Assembly: GCA_031555145.1 (NCBI GenBank)
Contig: JAVBUR010000072.1
Coordinates: 1 to 64,000 of the forward strand
DNA: 64,000 bases
Direction of reading: 5' to 3'
Origin: JAJDIA01 sp031555145
GTDB lineage: Bacteria > Bacteroidota > Bacteroidia > Bacteroidales > Tannerellaceae
A program made the translations under genes and the position numbers. Positions 8,546 to 19,000 of this stretch are shown piece by piece. The notes beneath the pieces were generated by a model. The model was given only the letters and a program-made list of their open reading frames with translations. It made no database searches and was not told the origin of the DNA. Every line of letters starts with the position of its first letter. Positions within the stretch are counted from its first letter, which is position 1.

Positions 8546-8742
8546 AGGCCCTCTGCATTTGTAAAGTATTTAATTTCCCCAAAAAAAATACGGCCCTGCT
8601 CATCCTTGATAGCAATTACGAGCCCCTTGAAGGGATTATGTTCCACATCAATCACTTCGCCCTCCACCCATTCAGGCAGGCCGGTCAAGACGGGACTGGC
8701 TTTGGCCATTGTCCCAAGTGATATATGATTGTTTGTTTGCAT
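8533..8742 (-). CDS. small partner of VapD, putative antitoxin
   Basis: 69 residues, beginning MQTNNHISLGTMAKASPV, with a predicted all-beta core (GEVIDVEHNPFKGLVIAIKD, GRIFFGEIKYF). Its stop lies inside the vapD start region, so the two are translationally coupled. By position it is the likely antitoxin, comparable with VapX of Haemophilus, but I see no sequence proof. A -7 element TATCTTTG (plus CAAAGATA, 8772-8779) precedes it. Confidence 0.65.
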   Translation of the reverse strand: MQTNNHISLGTMAKASPVLTGLPEWVEGEVIDVEHNPFKGLVIAIKDEQGRIFFGEIKYFTNAEGLCLQ

Positions 8743-8771
8743 AGTATCTTCCTTTCTATTATTTTCAATAA

Positions 8772-8779
8772 CAAAGATA
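8772..8779 (-). promoter_or_regulatory. -7 element of the vapD operon
   Basis: TATCTTTG on the minus strand, 30 bases ahead of the start of the putative antitoxin. It matches TAnnTTTG; the -33 region is weak. Confidence 0.5.
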
Positions 8780-8879
8780 ACGACAAATACGGGTATTGCT
8801 TATAAAAAAAACTTAATTACCTCATTCCATCCCTTCGATTCCACACTTCGTCGGAATAGGAGGCGAGTAATCCCGGTTT

Positions 8880-9482
8880 TTGTTTACTTTTGGGGGGCGG
8901 ATCATTGATGAACTGCCTATACACGGAATAGATGTCTTGTTAGCCGCCGTATGCGCCATCGGGCTGTCTATCCTGCTGAATAGTCTATTTGACACCCTCT
9001 TTGACATTGGCTACGAGTATCATTTCGGCACGTCCGATCTGCCGCTGTCGCTGTGGAACTGCATCGTCGTCTTGCTGATCGAAGTCTTCTTCTACCACCG
9101 GGAACAGGTGGAAACGGAGAAACGCCTGGCGCTCATTGAAAAAGAAAAGCTGCAATACCAATACGACACGCTCAAAGCGCAGGTCAACCCGCACTTCCTC
9201 TTTAACAGCCTGAATGTGCTCTCGTCGCTCGCCTACGAAGACGCCGAGAAGACGAACCTGTTTGCCAAGAAACTGTCCAACATCTACCGCTATGTCTTAC
9301 AGGCCAACACCCGGCGCACAGTGCCCGTCTCGGAAGAACTGGCCTTTCTCGAATCCTATATCTTCCTGGAGAAAATTCGCTTTGGAGACGCCTTACGGTT
9401 TGAGATAGCAAACACATCCGAAGGCGACAGGCCAGTCATCCCGGTCAGGCGGCAACTGGTTGCGTTCATCCACCTTGACTAA
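8880..9482 (+). pseudogene. truncated LytS-type sensor histidine kinase
   Basis: About 200 residues of a LytS/YehU-family kinase: two membrane segments, a coiled linker (VETEKRLALIEKEKLQYQY), the phospho-acceptor box QVNPHFLFNSLN, and part of the dimerisation region (SEELAFLESYIFLEKIRF). The C-terminal ATP-binding part, present in the intact LytS at 42.6 kb, is gone: after VIPV the frame runs into unrelated sequence and stops. The start is also doubtful (TTG at 8880, inside a TACTTTTG -7 element). It is best seen as a deletion remnant. Confidence 0.8.
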
Positions 9483-9588
9483 ACGCTCCCTCAAGGAATT
9501 TTTCAAGCAGATGTTTGACAATGAAGACAAGAACAAAGAGTTCCGCGCGGCAGGCTATTTCTCGGTGGGCTTCCGGTATGGGTTCTAA
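9448..9588 (+). pseudogene. C-terminal fragment of an outer-membrane beta-barrel protein
   Basis: In a different frame from the kinase remnant, the sequence reads GGNWLRSSTLTKRSLKEFF and closes with FSVGFRYGF and a stop. Alternating hydrophobic residues and a terminal Phe are the mark of an outer-membrane barrel's last strand. The fragment begins about where the kinase homology ends (near 9445), so one deletion probably fused the two. The family of the parent gene is unknown. Confidence 0.6.
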
Positions 9589-9604
9589 GCTGAGCTCAAC
9601 ACTC

Positions 9605-9761
9605 CGCCTACAATATCAAAAAAAGCACTTCTCTCTCGATTACGCAGGCCATGAAAACAACAACCGTTGGGTAGCTATTCAAGACTACCCAACGGAAAAT
9701 TGGAAAAATCGAGGAGTTGATCAATCAAGTAAAAACAAAAGAAATCAGATCAACAGATTAA
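9605..9761 (+). pseudogene. second dinB-family fragment
   Basis: Encodes LQYQKKHFSLDYAGHENNNR and WVAIQDYPTENW, matching residues 62-94 of the intact dinB product at 28 kb (LQYQNNPLIFPDYANLGNND, RWIAIQDYQTENW). Then, in another frame, it jumps to a C-terminal piece KIEELINQ. It is therefore another internally deleted copy, different from the one at 8.1 kb. It ends one base before the stop of the convergent flavoenzyme gene. Confidence 0.75.
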
Positions 9762-11618
9762 TTACTGCCGTTCTCCGAGCGAACCTCCTTCATTGTATTT
9801 CTGGTTGTTGGGGAGGCCTTTCTTTCCGGTTCCTTCTGCCATCAAAGACTTCAAAGCAGGCAGGTGACGTTGGTATATGCCACGGGGCATTTCTCCGTAC
9901 TTTTTACACAGGGTAGCCGCCAGACCGACCACTTCACCCATCATTCCGGTGGTTCGCATCACACGGACTGTACCCAGGGCAACATGCGTCACACTGATAT
10001 TACGACCCGCCATAAACAGGTTATCCACATTCCGCGAGTAAAAACAACGATAGGGGATTGGATACGGATGAATAGCTATGTGTTTGGCTATCGACTTGAA
10101 TTCCATACCAGGAAAATGTTCCGTATTCTTCGGATCTGGATAATGCAAATCAATCGTCCAGGTCGTTGCAGCCGAGCCGTCTTCATACTCGACAAAGTCA
10201 CGTAAATCGTTTTCCGTCAGTACGTGATCACCAACCAAACGGCGTGATTCCCGTTTACCGGCTACATAAGCAACCCAGTCCAATTTCTTTTTTTGGTAAG
10301 AAGCGTTCTCGCTAAGTCCATTTTTCAGGAAACTCCAGTTCGAATAAACGACCAGCAACCCGTAATCACGTATGCGTTCGAAGTCATTGATCTGATCGAA
10401 ATTCATCCCGGTTTCCCAGGTCCATTCGCCCATATGTACTTTTTCGCAGTTCTTCTCGTTAAACTCTACCCCGTATTGGAAAACAGGAAAATCTACCGGT
10501 TCATTCGCTTCAACGGAATACCATTGTACAGAAGATCCCATCGTCATCTTATCTGCTTGCTCCGGGGCTGTGCTTTCATTGAACTCATCCTTGGCTTCAC
10601 GACCCATTCGCCATTCGGCGCCTGCCAAAAATCCGATCGTCCCATCACCTGTACAATCCGAGAACAAGGGTGCTTCGAAGCACAATTCTTTGCCGGTTTC
10701 GATATGTTTGGCTATGACTGAGCGTATCTTCGTTCCATTCATCTCTACGGAGAATGCACGATAGTTGGTAAAAAGGGTGATATTTTTTTCGTTGGCAATG
10801 ATCAATTCTTTCTTTTGATCCTCGTAAAAATCGGCCGGTTGGGCATTACCACCTCGGAGAGGCCCAAACTCTTTCTGAAGATTACCTAATTCTTTATAGG
10901 TGCCCGACTCAATGCGTCCGCCCAAGTGAACACGTATCTCCGAACTATTATTTCCACCCAATACAGGGCGGTCATTCAGCAAGGCCACCTTTAACCCCAA
11001 CCGGGCGGCAGAAATAGCGGCACTCATACCTGCCACACCGGCACCCACCACTACCAGGTCATACGTCCCAGCCTTCGGTGCAACCTCTGGCAAACCTGAC
11101 ATTTTACGTCGAAAAGCCGTCAACGCTTCCAGGCCATTCGGTGGTGTCTGGTTCTTTTCTGTAGTAAAGTAAAGTGCGTCACACCGGCCATTGAATCCCG
11201 TCAGGTCATGCAAAGCAACCACAATCTGGGCTTTACCTACCTTCACTTGTCCAACAGCCTGCCACATCCACGCACTTCCGGTATCCCCTACTGTAGCCGA
11301 CAGTTTCTTCCCGTCGACAGCTATCTGAAATTTCCCAGGTCCTTCCCCTTTCTTCCACGGAGAAGTCCAGTTATATGTACGAGCATACACATAATAAGTT
11401 CCAGCCTTCGGCAGTGTAATCTGCGTAGAAGCATCTTGTACTGGTTCTCCCAGTCCATGGGCCATCAGATAAGGCGATCCCATCAAATCCATAAACTGTT
11501 GATCGATCACCCATCCCCCTTTATGTTGGAAACTCTCTGCTTCGAGGAGATACTCGGCGGCAGATAACGGGCCAAAAGCCAAACATGACAAAATCAATAC
11601 ATACAAATGTTTCTTCAT
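9762..11618 (-). CDS. exported FAD-dependent oxidoreductase with N-terminal sugar-binding-like domain
   Basis: 618 residues. A Sec signal peptide (about 1-20) precedes a beta-rich domain of the golvesin C-terminal type (AESFQHKGGWVIDQQFMDLM, residues 27-150). Then comes the FAD_oxidored fold, with the dinucleotide motif VVVGAGVAGMSAA near residue 189, DRPVLGGNNSSEIRVH, and the distal DCTGDGTIGFLAGAEWRMGR. Such proteins were sometimes labelled xanthan lyase. There is no twin-arginine, so FAD must be loaded outside the cytoplasm if the signal is real. It is last in the polysaccharide locus, 8 bases after the lipoprotein gene, and a close paralogue of the product at 14,147-16,006. The substrate is unknown; a glycan hydroxyl is my guess. 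Confidence 0.85.
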   Translation of the reverse strand: MKKHLYVLILSCLAFGPLSAAEYLLEAESFQHKGGWVIDQQFMDLMGSPYLMAHGLGEPVQDASTQITLPKAGTYYVYARTYNWTSPWKKGEGPGKFQIAVDGKKLSATVGDTGSAWMWQAVGQVKVGKAQIVVALHDLTGFNGRCDALYFTTEKNQTPPNGLEALTAFRRKMSGLPEVAPKAGTYDLVVVGAGVAGMSAAISAARLGLKVALLNDRPVLGGNNSSEIRVHLGGRIESGTYKELGNLQKEFGPLRGGNAQPADFYEDQKKELIIANEKNITLFTNYRAFSVEMNGTKIRSVIAKHIETGKELCFEAPLFSDCTGDGTIGFLAGAEWRMGREAKDEFNESTAPEQADKMTMGSSVQWYSVEANEPVDFPVFQYGVEFNEKNCEKVHMGEWTWETGMNFDQINDFERIRDYGLLVVYSNWSFLKNGLSENASYQKKKLDWVAYVAGKRESRRLVGDHVLTENDLRDFVEYEDGSAATTWTIDLHYPDPKNTEHFPGMEFKSIAKHIAIHPYPIPYRCFYSRNVDNLFMAGRNISVTHVALGTVRVMRTTGMMGEVVGLAATLCKKYGEMPRGIYQRHLPALKSLMAEGTGKKGLPNNQKYNEGGSLGERQ

Positions 11619-11626
11619 AACCTATA

Positions 11627-14110
11627 TTATTTATATTCTAACCAAGTTGTCGCACGGGCATCCGTGTCAGTTGTAAATCGTATCCAGCGGGCTTCTATGC
11701 CTGTCGGGAATGTATAGCTGTATGTCTCGCCGGGTTTCACCGTTACTGCCTGATAGTTCATCCAGTCACCATTGCCTGTCGGATCAAATTCAATGGAGAA
11801 TGTAACCGGTCGTTCCTCTTCATGTGATAAAGAGAGTTCTTTCTTATCATAAAATCCAAACAAATAAGGATCTGAAGGTATGCCTTTCTTTACTTCGGAA
11901 TCTTTCCATGGGCCACCTCGTCCTACCGGTTTACCTAATTCCCATAAATCATCGATCACACCGGCCCATACGGCAGCCTTCCCATCGGCTGAGACCACCA
12001 TATGCGGATTATTCTTTCCTTCTTTCGGTTCTACTCCTGTCAGAATCAACATACCCCGGTAAGAAGCATAATCATTAATCTGATAATTATGGGTAGACAC
12101 TGGACGAATCTTTGCATATCCATCTGCATTCTCTGCAGGCAATTCATAGAACGTTCCCATACAGTGGAGAAGATCACGTTCGGTTGCCACCTCCCGGCAT
12201 ATACGCAGTAGTCCCTGATCGGTTAATGAGCGGAAAGCATCATTACCTAATGGCAAGCGCCATCTCCGGTTCTCATCGTCCACAATCAAAATGGAACCGC
12301 TCTCAATCGCAATGACCTGTTGCGGTATCGCAAATTGTTCACGGATAAAATCAGCGGTTTCCGCATCTTCTTTCCGTACCAACTCCAGTTTATCACTCAT
12401 TTCATAATAGCCTACTTCTGTTTTTTTTCCGTCAACAACCGTATTAGCCAACAGGCCCAACGCACGGCGATTATCTCCCAAGCCATATAATAATCCACCT
12501 AAGTACCCCACATTGTCAACCGGAGAAAGTCCGGCAAACATTTTTGCAGGTAACTGTTGCCGGCCGTCAGCCATCACATAGTTGAAGCTTACAGTCGTAT
12601 AGGTATCTTTATTGGCTTTTACGCGAATCCATTCGCCTTTATCTGTTGTCGCAAAAGAAAGAAACGCGGATTCTCCTGCTTCCACTTGAACCATCCTCAA
12701 CTCTTCCCATTGATTATTTCCATTCGCATCGGTTTCCAATGTAAAGGTTACCGTTTGTTTACCCCCATTCCAGATCCAACAATTCCGGATATCCCATCCT
12801 GCAAAGAGGAATGGCTCCGAATATTCGTTCGCTTTGATCTGCTCTTTTGCCCAAACTGTACCTTCAGCAGTGGCAGGTCCCAATTCATCCGGTTTGGATA
12901 AAGAGGTGAACCACAAGTTAGAATTGGATTGTCCCGGACCTTCAATATTCCCTTTAGCTTTCCGTTTATTCAAGAATTCTTTCTGTGCGGAGTCGTCGCA
13001 ACCAAAAACCAACCCATCGTTCCAACGGGTAAAGTCGCCAATCACCTTCAAATAAGCCGACCGGGGACGAATCCCTTTCGAATTACCTGAGGTAAACGTT
13101 TTCGGGAAAGACAGGAACAGGCCATGCATGGTCATCAGATAATCCGGAGCGGCTTCCGTTCCGACATTCCGTATCCGTGGCCATTCGGTATTCCATCCAT
13201 GCGCCCCGTCATAGCTATGGCTCGCTTTCGGCAAACGGTAGAAAGACCAACCTTTATCCGGTTCGCGTACACCGAGTATAACCGATTTATGATCCCAGCC
13301 CGTCGACCATATCGGGTCAGTATCCGGGTTGTCATTTCCATAAACGCCTCCAGGGCCGGTTACTTCAACAAACTGATTACGTCGCACCAGTTTCCACTCC
13401 TTCCCATCCCATTCGCACAAAGAACCAGCCTCCACATCGAATTTACGCAACGCTTCCTGCGTCCCTTCTCCATTGTTTGTATAATACATATATCCCTGCC
13501 CCGAATAAAGACCTTTTCCGTGTACGCCGGGCAGCATGGCATAATTGGTGCTTGTTGCATCATCCCTGAATCCACCCTTATTGGCATCTCCATACAACAC
13601 GGTTACATCCAGCGAATTCACATCCACCTCGTAGAAGCCTTCCTCCATCGTTCCGTAATAAATCTTACCCGCCGGATCAGTTAGATGGCGGGCATTACCC
13701 GTGTGGCGACCGGGCATCACGGAATAAGGGATCACTCTCACCTCCCCTTCATTACTAATGGCATACGGTCCAATAAACAACTGATTCGACTCCCGGTGAA
13801 TCATCCGGTTGGCCGGTGTTCCTCCAATACTCTCATCATGAACAAGTTGTTTCAGATCCGGAGTGATCTCATATAACTTATCGGACGATCCATTCGGACG
13901 ATGAGGACCATACGTTATAACCCACAAACGATCCGCCCAGGGGACAACCGCTCCTGTTCCGCATTCACCTTCATTATTATAATACGCCAGGTGGGGATAG
14001 ATACCGGAGATCGAATCTATGTCCTGCTTTTTCTCTTTTCCCTGTGTGCATCCCGGCAACAATAAAACGCAAGCCAATAAGGCCATGTACTCAATTATTC
14101 TTTTCATCAT
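11627..14110 (-). CDS. large lipoprotein of the polysaccharide locus, probable beta-propeller plus two beta modules
   Basis: 827 residues with a lipoprotein signal (LLLPGCTQ, Cys at about 21), so it is tethered to a membrane and perhaps surface-exposed. The first ~440 residues contain repeated blade-like strands (GKIYYGTMEEGFYEVDV, GYMYYTNNGEGTQEALRKFD). Two related modules follow, at about 450-510 and 765-827, each of the form VTF-[TS]-[LI]-E, D-G-N, V-x-GE, EWIR or RWIRF, which I read as an internal duplication of a beta-sandwich. I do not recognise a catalytic motif or named family. It lies between two flavoenzyme genes in the same operon. Confidence 0.75.
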   Translation of the reverse strand: MMKRIIEYMALLACVLLLPGCTQGKEKKQDIDSISGIYPHLAYYNNEGECGTGAVVPWADRLWVITYGPHRPNGSSDKLYEITPDLKQLVHDESIGGTPANRMIHRESNQLFIGPYAISNEGEVRVIPYSVMPGRHTGNARHLTDPAGKIYYGTMEEGFYEVDVNSLDVTVLYGDANKGGFRDDATSTNYAMLPGVHGKGLYSGQGYMYYTNNGEGTQEALRKFDVEAGSLCEWDGKEWKLVRRNQFVEVTGPGGVYGNDNPDTDPIWSTGWDHKSVILGVREPDKGWSFYRLPKASHSYDGAHGWNTEWPRIRNVGTEAAPDYLMTMHGLFLSFPKTFTSGNSKGIRPRSAYLKVIGDFTRWNDGLVFGCDDSAQKEFLNKRKAKGNIEGPGQSNSNLWFTSLSKPDELGPATAEGTVWAKEQIKANEYSEPFLFAGWDIRNCWIWNGGKQTVTFTLETDANGNNQWEELRMVQVEAGESAFLSFATTDKGEWIRVKANKDTYTTVSFNYVMADGRQQLPAKMFAGLSPVDNVGYLGGLLYGLGDNRRALGLLANTVVDGKKTEVGYYEMSDKLELVRKEDAETADFIREQFAIPQQVIAIESGSILIVDDENRRWRLPLGNDAFRSLTDQGLLRICREVATERDLLHCMGTFYELPAENADGYAKIRPVSTHNYQINDYASYRGMLILTGVEPKEGKNNPHMVVSADGKAAVWAGVIDDLWELGKPVGRGGPWKDSEVKKGIPSDPYLFGFYDKKELSLSHEEERPVTFSIEFDPTGNGDWMNYQAVTVKPGETYSYTFPTGIEARWIRFTTDTDARATTWLEYK

Positions 14111-14146
14111 TTCTTATTATTTTTGTTAGTTTATTATGAAGACTTG

Positions 14147-16006
14147 TTATTTTACTATTGGCTTCTCGGTCAACGTTCTTCCCTCATTGTATCGCTGATT
14201 ATTGGGAAGCCCTCTTTCACCAACACCTTCCTGCATTCGTTTTTTCAGTTCATCCAAGTGATAATGATAGACGCCACGTGGCTTTACGCCCTGTTCTTTA
14301 CAGATAGACGCAGCCATACCAACCACTTCCCCCATCATCGCAGTTGTACGCATCACACGCACTGATCCTAACACTATATGCGTTACACTAATATTTCGCC
14401 CAGCCATAAACAGGTTGTCCACATTCCGGGAATATAAGCAACGATAAGGGATGGGATACCCATAAATCTGCAGAAACTCAGCGATGCTTTTAAACTCTTT
14501 ACCCGGAAAATATTTTGTGTTTTCAGGATCTGGATAATGCAAGTCGATCGCCCGGGTGGCTGTCGCTGTAGCATCTTCCTGCACCATATGCTTGGTCAGG
14601 TCTTCCTCTTTCGCAATATAATCCCCTAATAGACGACGTGATTCGCGTTTACCGGCGAGATACGCTACCCAATCTAATTGAAGATTCCGATAAGATTGGT
14701 TTCCTTTCAGTTTGTTTTTCAGAAAACTCCAGTTGGAGAATACGACGAGCATACCATAGTCACGAATATGTTCAAAGTCATTGATCTGATCCAGGAACAT
14801 ACCGGTTTCCCACGTCCATTCACCCATGGTTTCCTTCTCACAACTCTGCTCGGTAAAAGTAACCCCGTATTCAAACAACGGGAAAGAAGTCGGCTTCCTA
14901 TTATCCGCCGAATACCATTGAACGGAAGCACCCATTGTCATGGCATCAGGTTGTGCCGGGGCTGTGCTTTCATAAAACTCACTCTGTCCTTCACGTCCCA
15001 TCCGGAAATCAGCACCAGCCAGATAACCAATAGTACCATCACCGGTACAATCGGAAAACAAAGGAGCTTCAAAGCGTAATTCTTTACCACTCTCTATCTG
15101 CTTGGCAATGACAGCTTGAATCTCATTCCCTTTTTTTTCAACTCCTATCGCCCGATAATTAGCATACAGCGTAATATTTTCTTCTTTAAAAATAGCCTCC
15201 ATTTTCTTCTCGTCCTCATAATAATCGGCAGGTTGTGCATTTCCTCCGCGAGAAGGAGCAAACTCTTTCAACAGATTTCCGAGATTAGTATAGGGGGCAG
15301 CTTCTATTCTGCCTGCCAGGTGTACCCGGATTTCCGAGCTATTGTTTCCACCCAAAACCGGACGATCATTTATCAAAGCGACCTTACATCCGAGACGAGC
15401 CGCGGATATGCCCGCACACATGCCAGCGATACCTCCGCCAATCACTACCAGGTCGTATGTCCCTGCAGTAGGGGTTACATCCGGTAGATTCAGCGCTTCC
15501 CGACGAAATGCGCTCAACTCATCTAAAGTAGATGGAGGAACGTTCCCTTGCTCAGTCGTAAAATAAATTGCATCACAACGCCCGTTAAAGCCTGTCAAGT
15601 CATGGAGAGCAATCTGTGTCCTCACGTTTTTAATCGTGACCTTACCCACTTCCTGCCACATCCACTCCGAGCCTGTGTCCCCTAAGACAGTAGAAAGTTT
15701 CTTTCCTCCGACGGAAAGACAAAATTTACCGGGGCCGGCCTTATCACTCCATGGAGATGTCCAGTTATATGTCCTGGCATATATATAATAAACGCCTGTT
15801 TCCGGAAATGTAACTTCAGTCGTCGCATCTTTTACAGGAGAGCCCAGGCCATGCGCCATCAAATAAGGAGATCCCATAAGATCCATAAACTGCTGATCGA
15901 CTACCCAGCCTCCTTTATTGGTAAAACTCTCAGCTTCCACCAAAAGATCCTTAGCATTTAGCTGCCAGGAAACAACTAATAGAAATAATATAATTAGTTT
16001 TCTCAT
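14147..16006 (-). CDS. exported FAD-dependent oxidoreductase, paralogue of the downstream one
   Basis: 619 residues with the same layout as the 9,762-11,618 product: signal peptide (1-18, ending QLNAK), golvesin-type domain (AESFTNKGGWVVDQQFMDLM), FAD motif VVIGGGIAGMCAG near 188, DRPVLGGNNSSEIRVHLAGR and DCTGDGTIGYLAGADFRMGR. By eye they share well over half of their residues, so they arose by duplication; the lipoprotein gene between them separates the copies. Differences cluster in the surface loops, suggesting different substrates or the two sides of one reaction series. Confidence 0.85.
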   Translation of the reverse strand: MRKLIILFLLVVSWQLNAKDLLVEAESFTNKGGWVVDQQFMDLMGSPYLMAHGLGSPVKDATTEVTFPETGVYYIYARTYNWTSPWSDKAGPGKFCLSVGGKKLSTVLGDTGSEWMWQEVGKVTIKNVRTQIALHDLTGFNGRCDAIYFTTEQGNVPPSTLDELSAFRREALNLPDVTPTAGTYDLVVIGGGIAGMCAGISAARLGCKVALINDRPVLGGNNSSEIRVHLAGRIEAAPYTNLGNLLKEFAPSRGGNAQPADYYEDEKKMEAIFKEENITLYANYRAIGVEKKGNEIQAVIAKQIESGKELRFEAPLFSDCTGDGTIGYLAGADFRMGREGQSEFYESTAPAQPDAMTMGASVQWYSADNRKPTSFPLFEYGVTFTEQSCEKETMGEWTWETGMFLDQINDFEHIRDYGMLVVFSNWSFLKNKLKGNQSYRNLQLDWVAYLAGKRESRRLLGDYIAKEEDLTKHMVQEDATATATRAIDLHYPDPENTKYFPGKEFKSIAEFLQIYGYPIPYRCLYSRNVDNLFMAGRNISVTHIVLGSVRVMRTTAMMGEVVGMAASICKEQGVKPRGVYHYHLDELKKRMQEGVGERGLPNNQRYNEGRTLTEKPIVK

Positions 16007-16041
16007 CTCATTATTGTTTACTTTGTAAAATTACGTCATTA

Positions 16042-19000
16042 CTATTTTTTCCATACAGGAGAAATCATGTATTCAAACGCATAGTCACCATAAGGAAGCT
16101 TGTACTTTGTGAGTGGTTCCGCTCCCCATGTATTGATTCCCCCAACACCCATTTGCAGATGGTCTATCGACAATGTAGTTATATCGCGTATGGGCACCAG
16201 GCCTCCATGCTTTTGCGCCGGCAGCGTTTCTGTTCCACCGTCGAGATCTTCCTGCAAACAAGGCAACGATGATGCAGAGAATGTCGCCGGTGCTGTCACC
16301 TTGATACCAAGACCATCAATGTTTGTGAGTTTCCACCAGCGAATATCACTTTTTGTCCCGGTTTCCTGTGGCCGGACATACGGATGAAACTGCTCCCTTA
16401 CGGATTGACGGTAAAGCCCCAGATCTGCCGACTCATGACGATCAATATAGTTTTCCCATGGTCCGCGTCCGTAATACTCTATCAGGGAGTATGTACCAGG
16501 AAAAACGGTTTGCATACCAAAACGGAAAAGCGAAGGCATATTTTTTTGTGTGTCATCTACTTTTAAGCTTTCACTTATTCTTATATTCCCGCCGTAGTCG
16601 ATTACATAGCGCATAGAAAGAGTTGCATGCAGCTTTATTAGCTCATAGTTGGCTGTCACGACCATATCATTGCCTTCATACGCTGCAGAGACCGATTGAA
16701 GAGTCATCTCCGGATCACGCCATAACCCCAGTTTCTGATGAAGCATGGCTCCATAGTCATTATCGGTCGGCGCACGCCAGAAATTAGCTTTCAACGGATG
16801 CTGTATCCCTATCAATTCCTGTCCTTTTACAATCAGATACTCTACCCATCCTGTTTTCTTCCCTATCATCACAGTGGAATGCTCACTTTTTATTTCATAA
16901 TGGACAAGGTCTTCATAAAGTGCCGGTTTTTTCTCATTCCTGACAGATGCGACTTCAGCAAAATCGTACGGACGAAGGACTAACTGCTCATACGCCATAC
17001 AATGACCGGCAGGAAGCATTTGTTTACTACGCATCCGTTTAAAGGAAAGATTTAGTAAGATCTCGCCTTGGGCTGGTATATCCGATGCGGCATAATCTAG
17101 CTGTATATTTGAACGCTGCTGTGGAGCAATTACTAATTGGGGAACAACGCCGCTCAAGAAGACCTCTCCATTACATAAAAGTTGCCATTCAAGGTTACAA
17201 TCGGAAAGATCAATAAAGAAATTCTCATTGTATACTTCAATGAGACCTCCGGGAAGGTCGATGGGAGTGGCCCAGATAGACTGATAGACCTTACGTACCT
17301 CATAAGCATGTGGATTATATAACCGGTCAGGGGTCAATACTCCATTACTGTTGAAATTTTGCTTAGTAGGTTGATAACGGCCGTAATCGCCACCATACGT
17401 AAAATACATGCGTCCATTCGCATCATATTCACGGAATCCGGTATCTACAAAATCCCAGATAAACCCTCCCTGCAAACAGGGGTACTTTCGGAACAGTTCC
17501 CAGTAGTCTTTAAAGTTCCCCATGGAATTACCCATCGCATGGGCATATTCACAGAAAATGAATGGACGTGAATCATCCCCTTTTGCATACGCTTCCACTT
17601 CATCCGGATGACCATACATAGGCACTACCAAATCCGTATTCCAGGCACGTCCTGCCCGCTCGTATTGAACAGGCCGGCTGCTGTCGTACTCCTTCACCAT
17701 CGTGTATGCCTTTTCAAAGTTGGGCCCATTACCCGATTCATTCCCTAATGACCAGATGATAACCGACGGATGATTTTTAAACGCCCTAACCATACGATCA
17801 TTCCGCTCTACATGTGCCTTCTCAAACTGCGCATCTTTAGCCAGCGTGAGTTCGCCAAAGCCCATCCCATGAGTTTCGACATTCGCTTCACTGACCACAT
17901 ACAGGCCATACGTGTCGCACAATTCATAAAAATAGGGATCATTGGGATAATGGCTCATACGGAGCGCATTTATATTCAGTTCTTTCATCAGCCGTATATC
18001 ATCTTCCATCCGTTCACGTGTCACATAATAACCCGTTTGCGGATCAGCCTCATGGCGGTTCACGCCTTTTATCAAGATAGCCTTGCCATTGATCCATAGC
18101 TGACGGTCATGAATTTCGATTTTTCGGAAACCTACTTTTTGAGGTATAACCTCCAATGTTTCCCCTTTCCCATCTTTCAGACTAAGCAGCAACGTGTAAA
18201 GGTTCGGTTCTTCAGCACTCCATTTTTTAGGAGAAGGTATTTCCAATTTACGATAGACCTTCCCCTTCGAGTCTACACCTGTTTGGAATGATTCCACTAA
18301 GTTCCCTTTCGTATCCAGGAGTTCTCCCAGTAAGGTAAGATTGCTTTTCCCTTTTATATCTACTTTTATATCAAGCGTTCCGTCCTGATAGTTATTGGTT
18401 AAGTCGGGAGTAATAAAAATATCTTCTATATAGTGGGGGGTACGTGTATAAAGAACGACATCGCGGCTTATACCGGCGGTCCTCCACATATCCTGATCCT
18501 CCAACCAAGTTCCGTCACACCAACGGTAGACCTGCATGGCAAAGAGATTCTCTTTCCCATATTCTATATATGGCGTAATATCAAATTCAGCGGCCATACG
18601 GCTGTCTTCACTATAGCCTACAAATTGTCCATTTACCCAAAGATAAACATTAGAAGTCGCTGCCCCTATAGAGAAAAAGACTTTTCTCCCTTTCCACTCA
18701 GTAGGGATATTGGCCAGACGCCGGTAAGATCCCACCGCATTATTAATCGTCTCCACTGTGGGAGGATTCAAGGCCACTTGATTTGACCAGGGATAAGAAT
18801 TACTTCGGTAAACAGGTATTCCATAGCCGTTACGTTCCCAGATACCAGGAACCGGGAAGTCCACCCAATAATCATCTTTAAAAGTAGTTTTGTAAAAATC
18901 GACCGGTCTTTTATCCTGATCTTGCACCCAGTTGAATTTCCACATTCCATTGAGTGACAGGCAATTCCCACTATGTTCTTTATCACCGGACATGGCAGAC

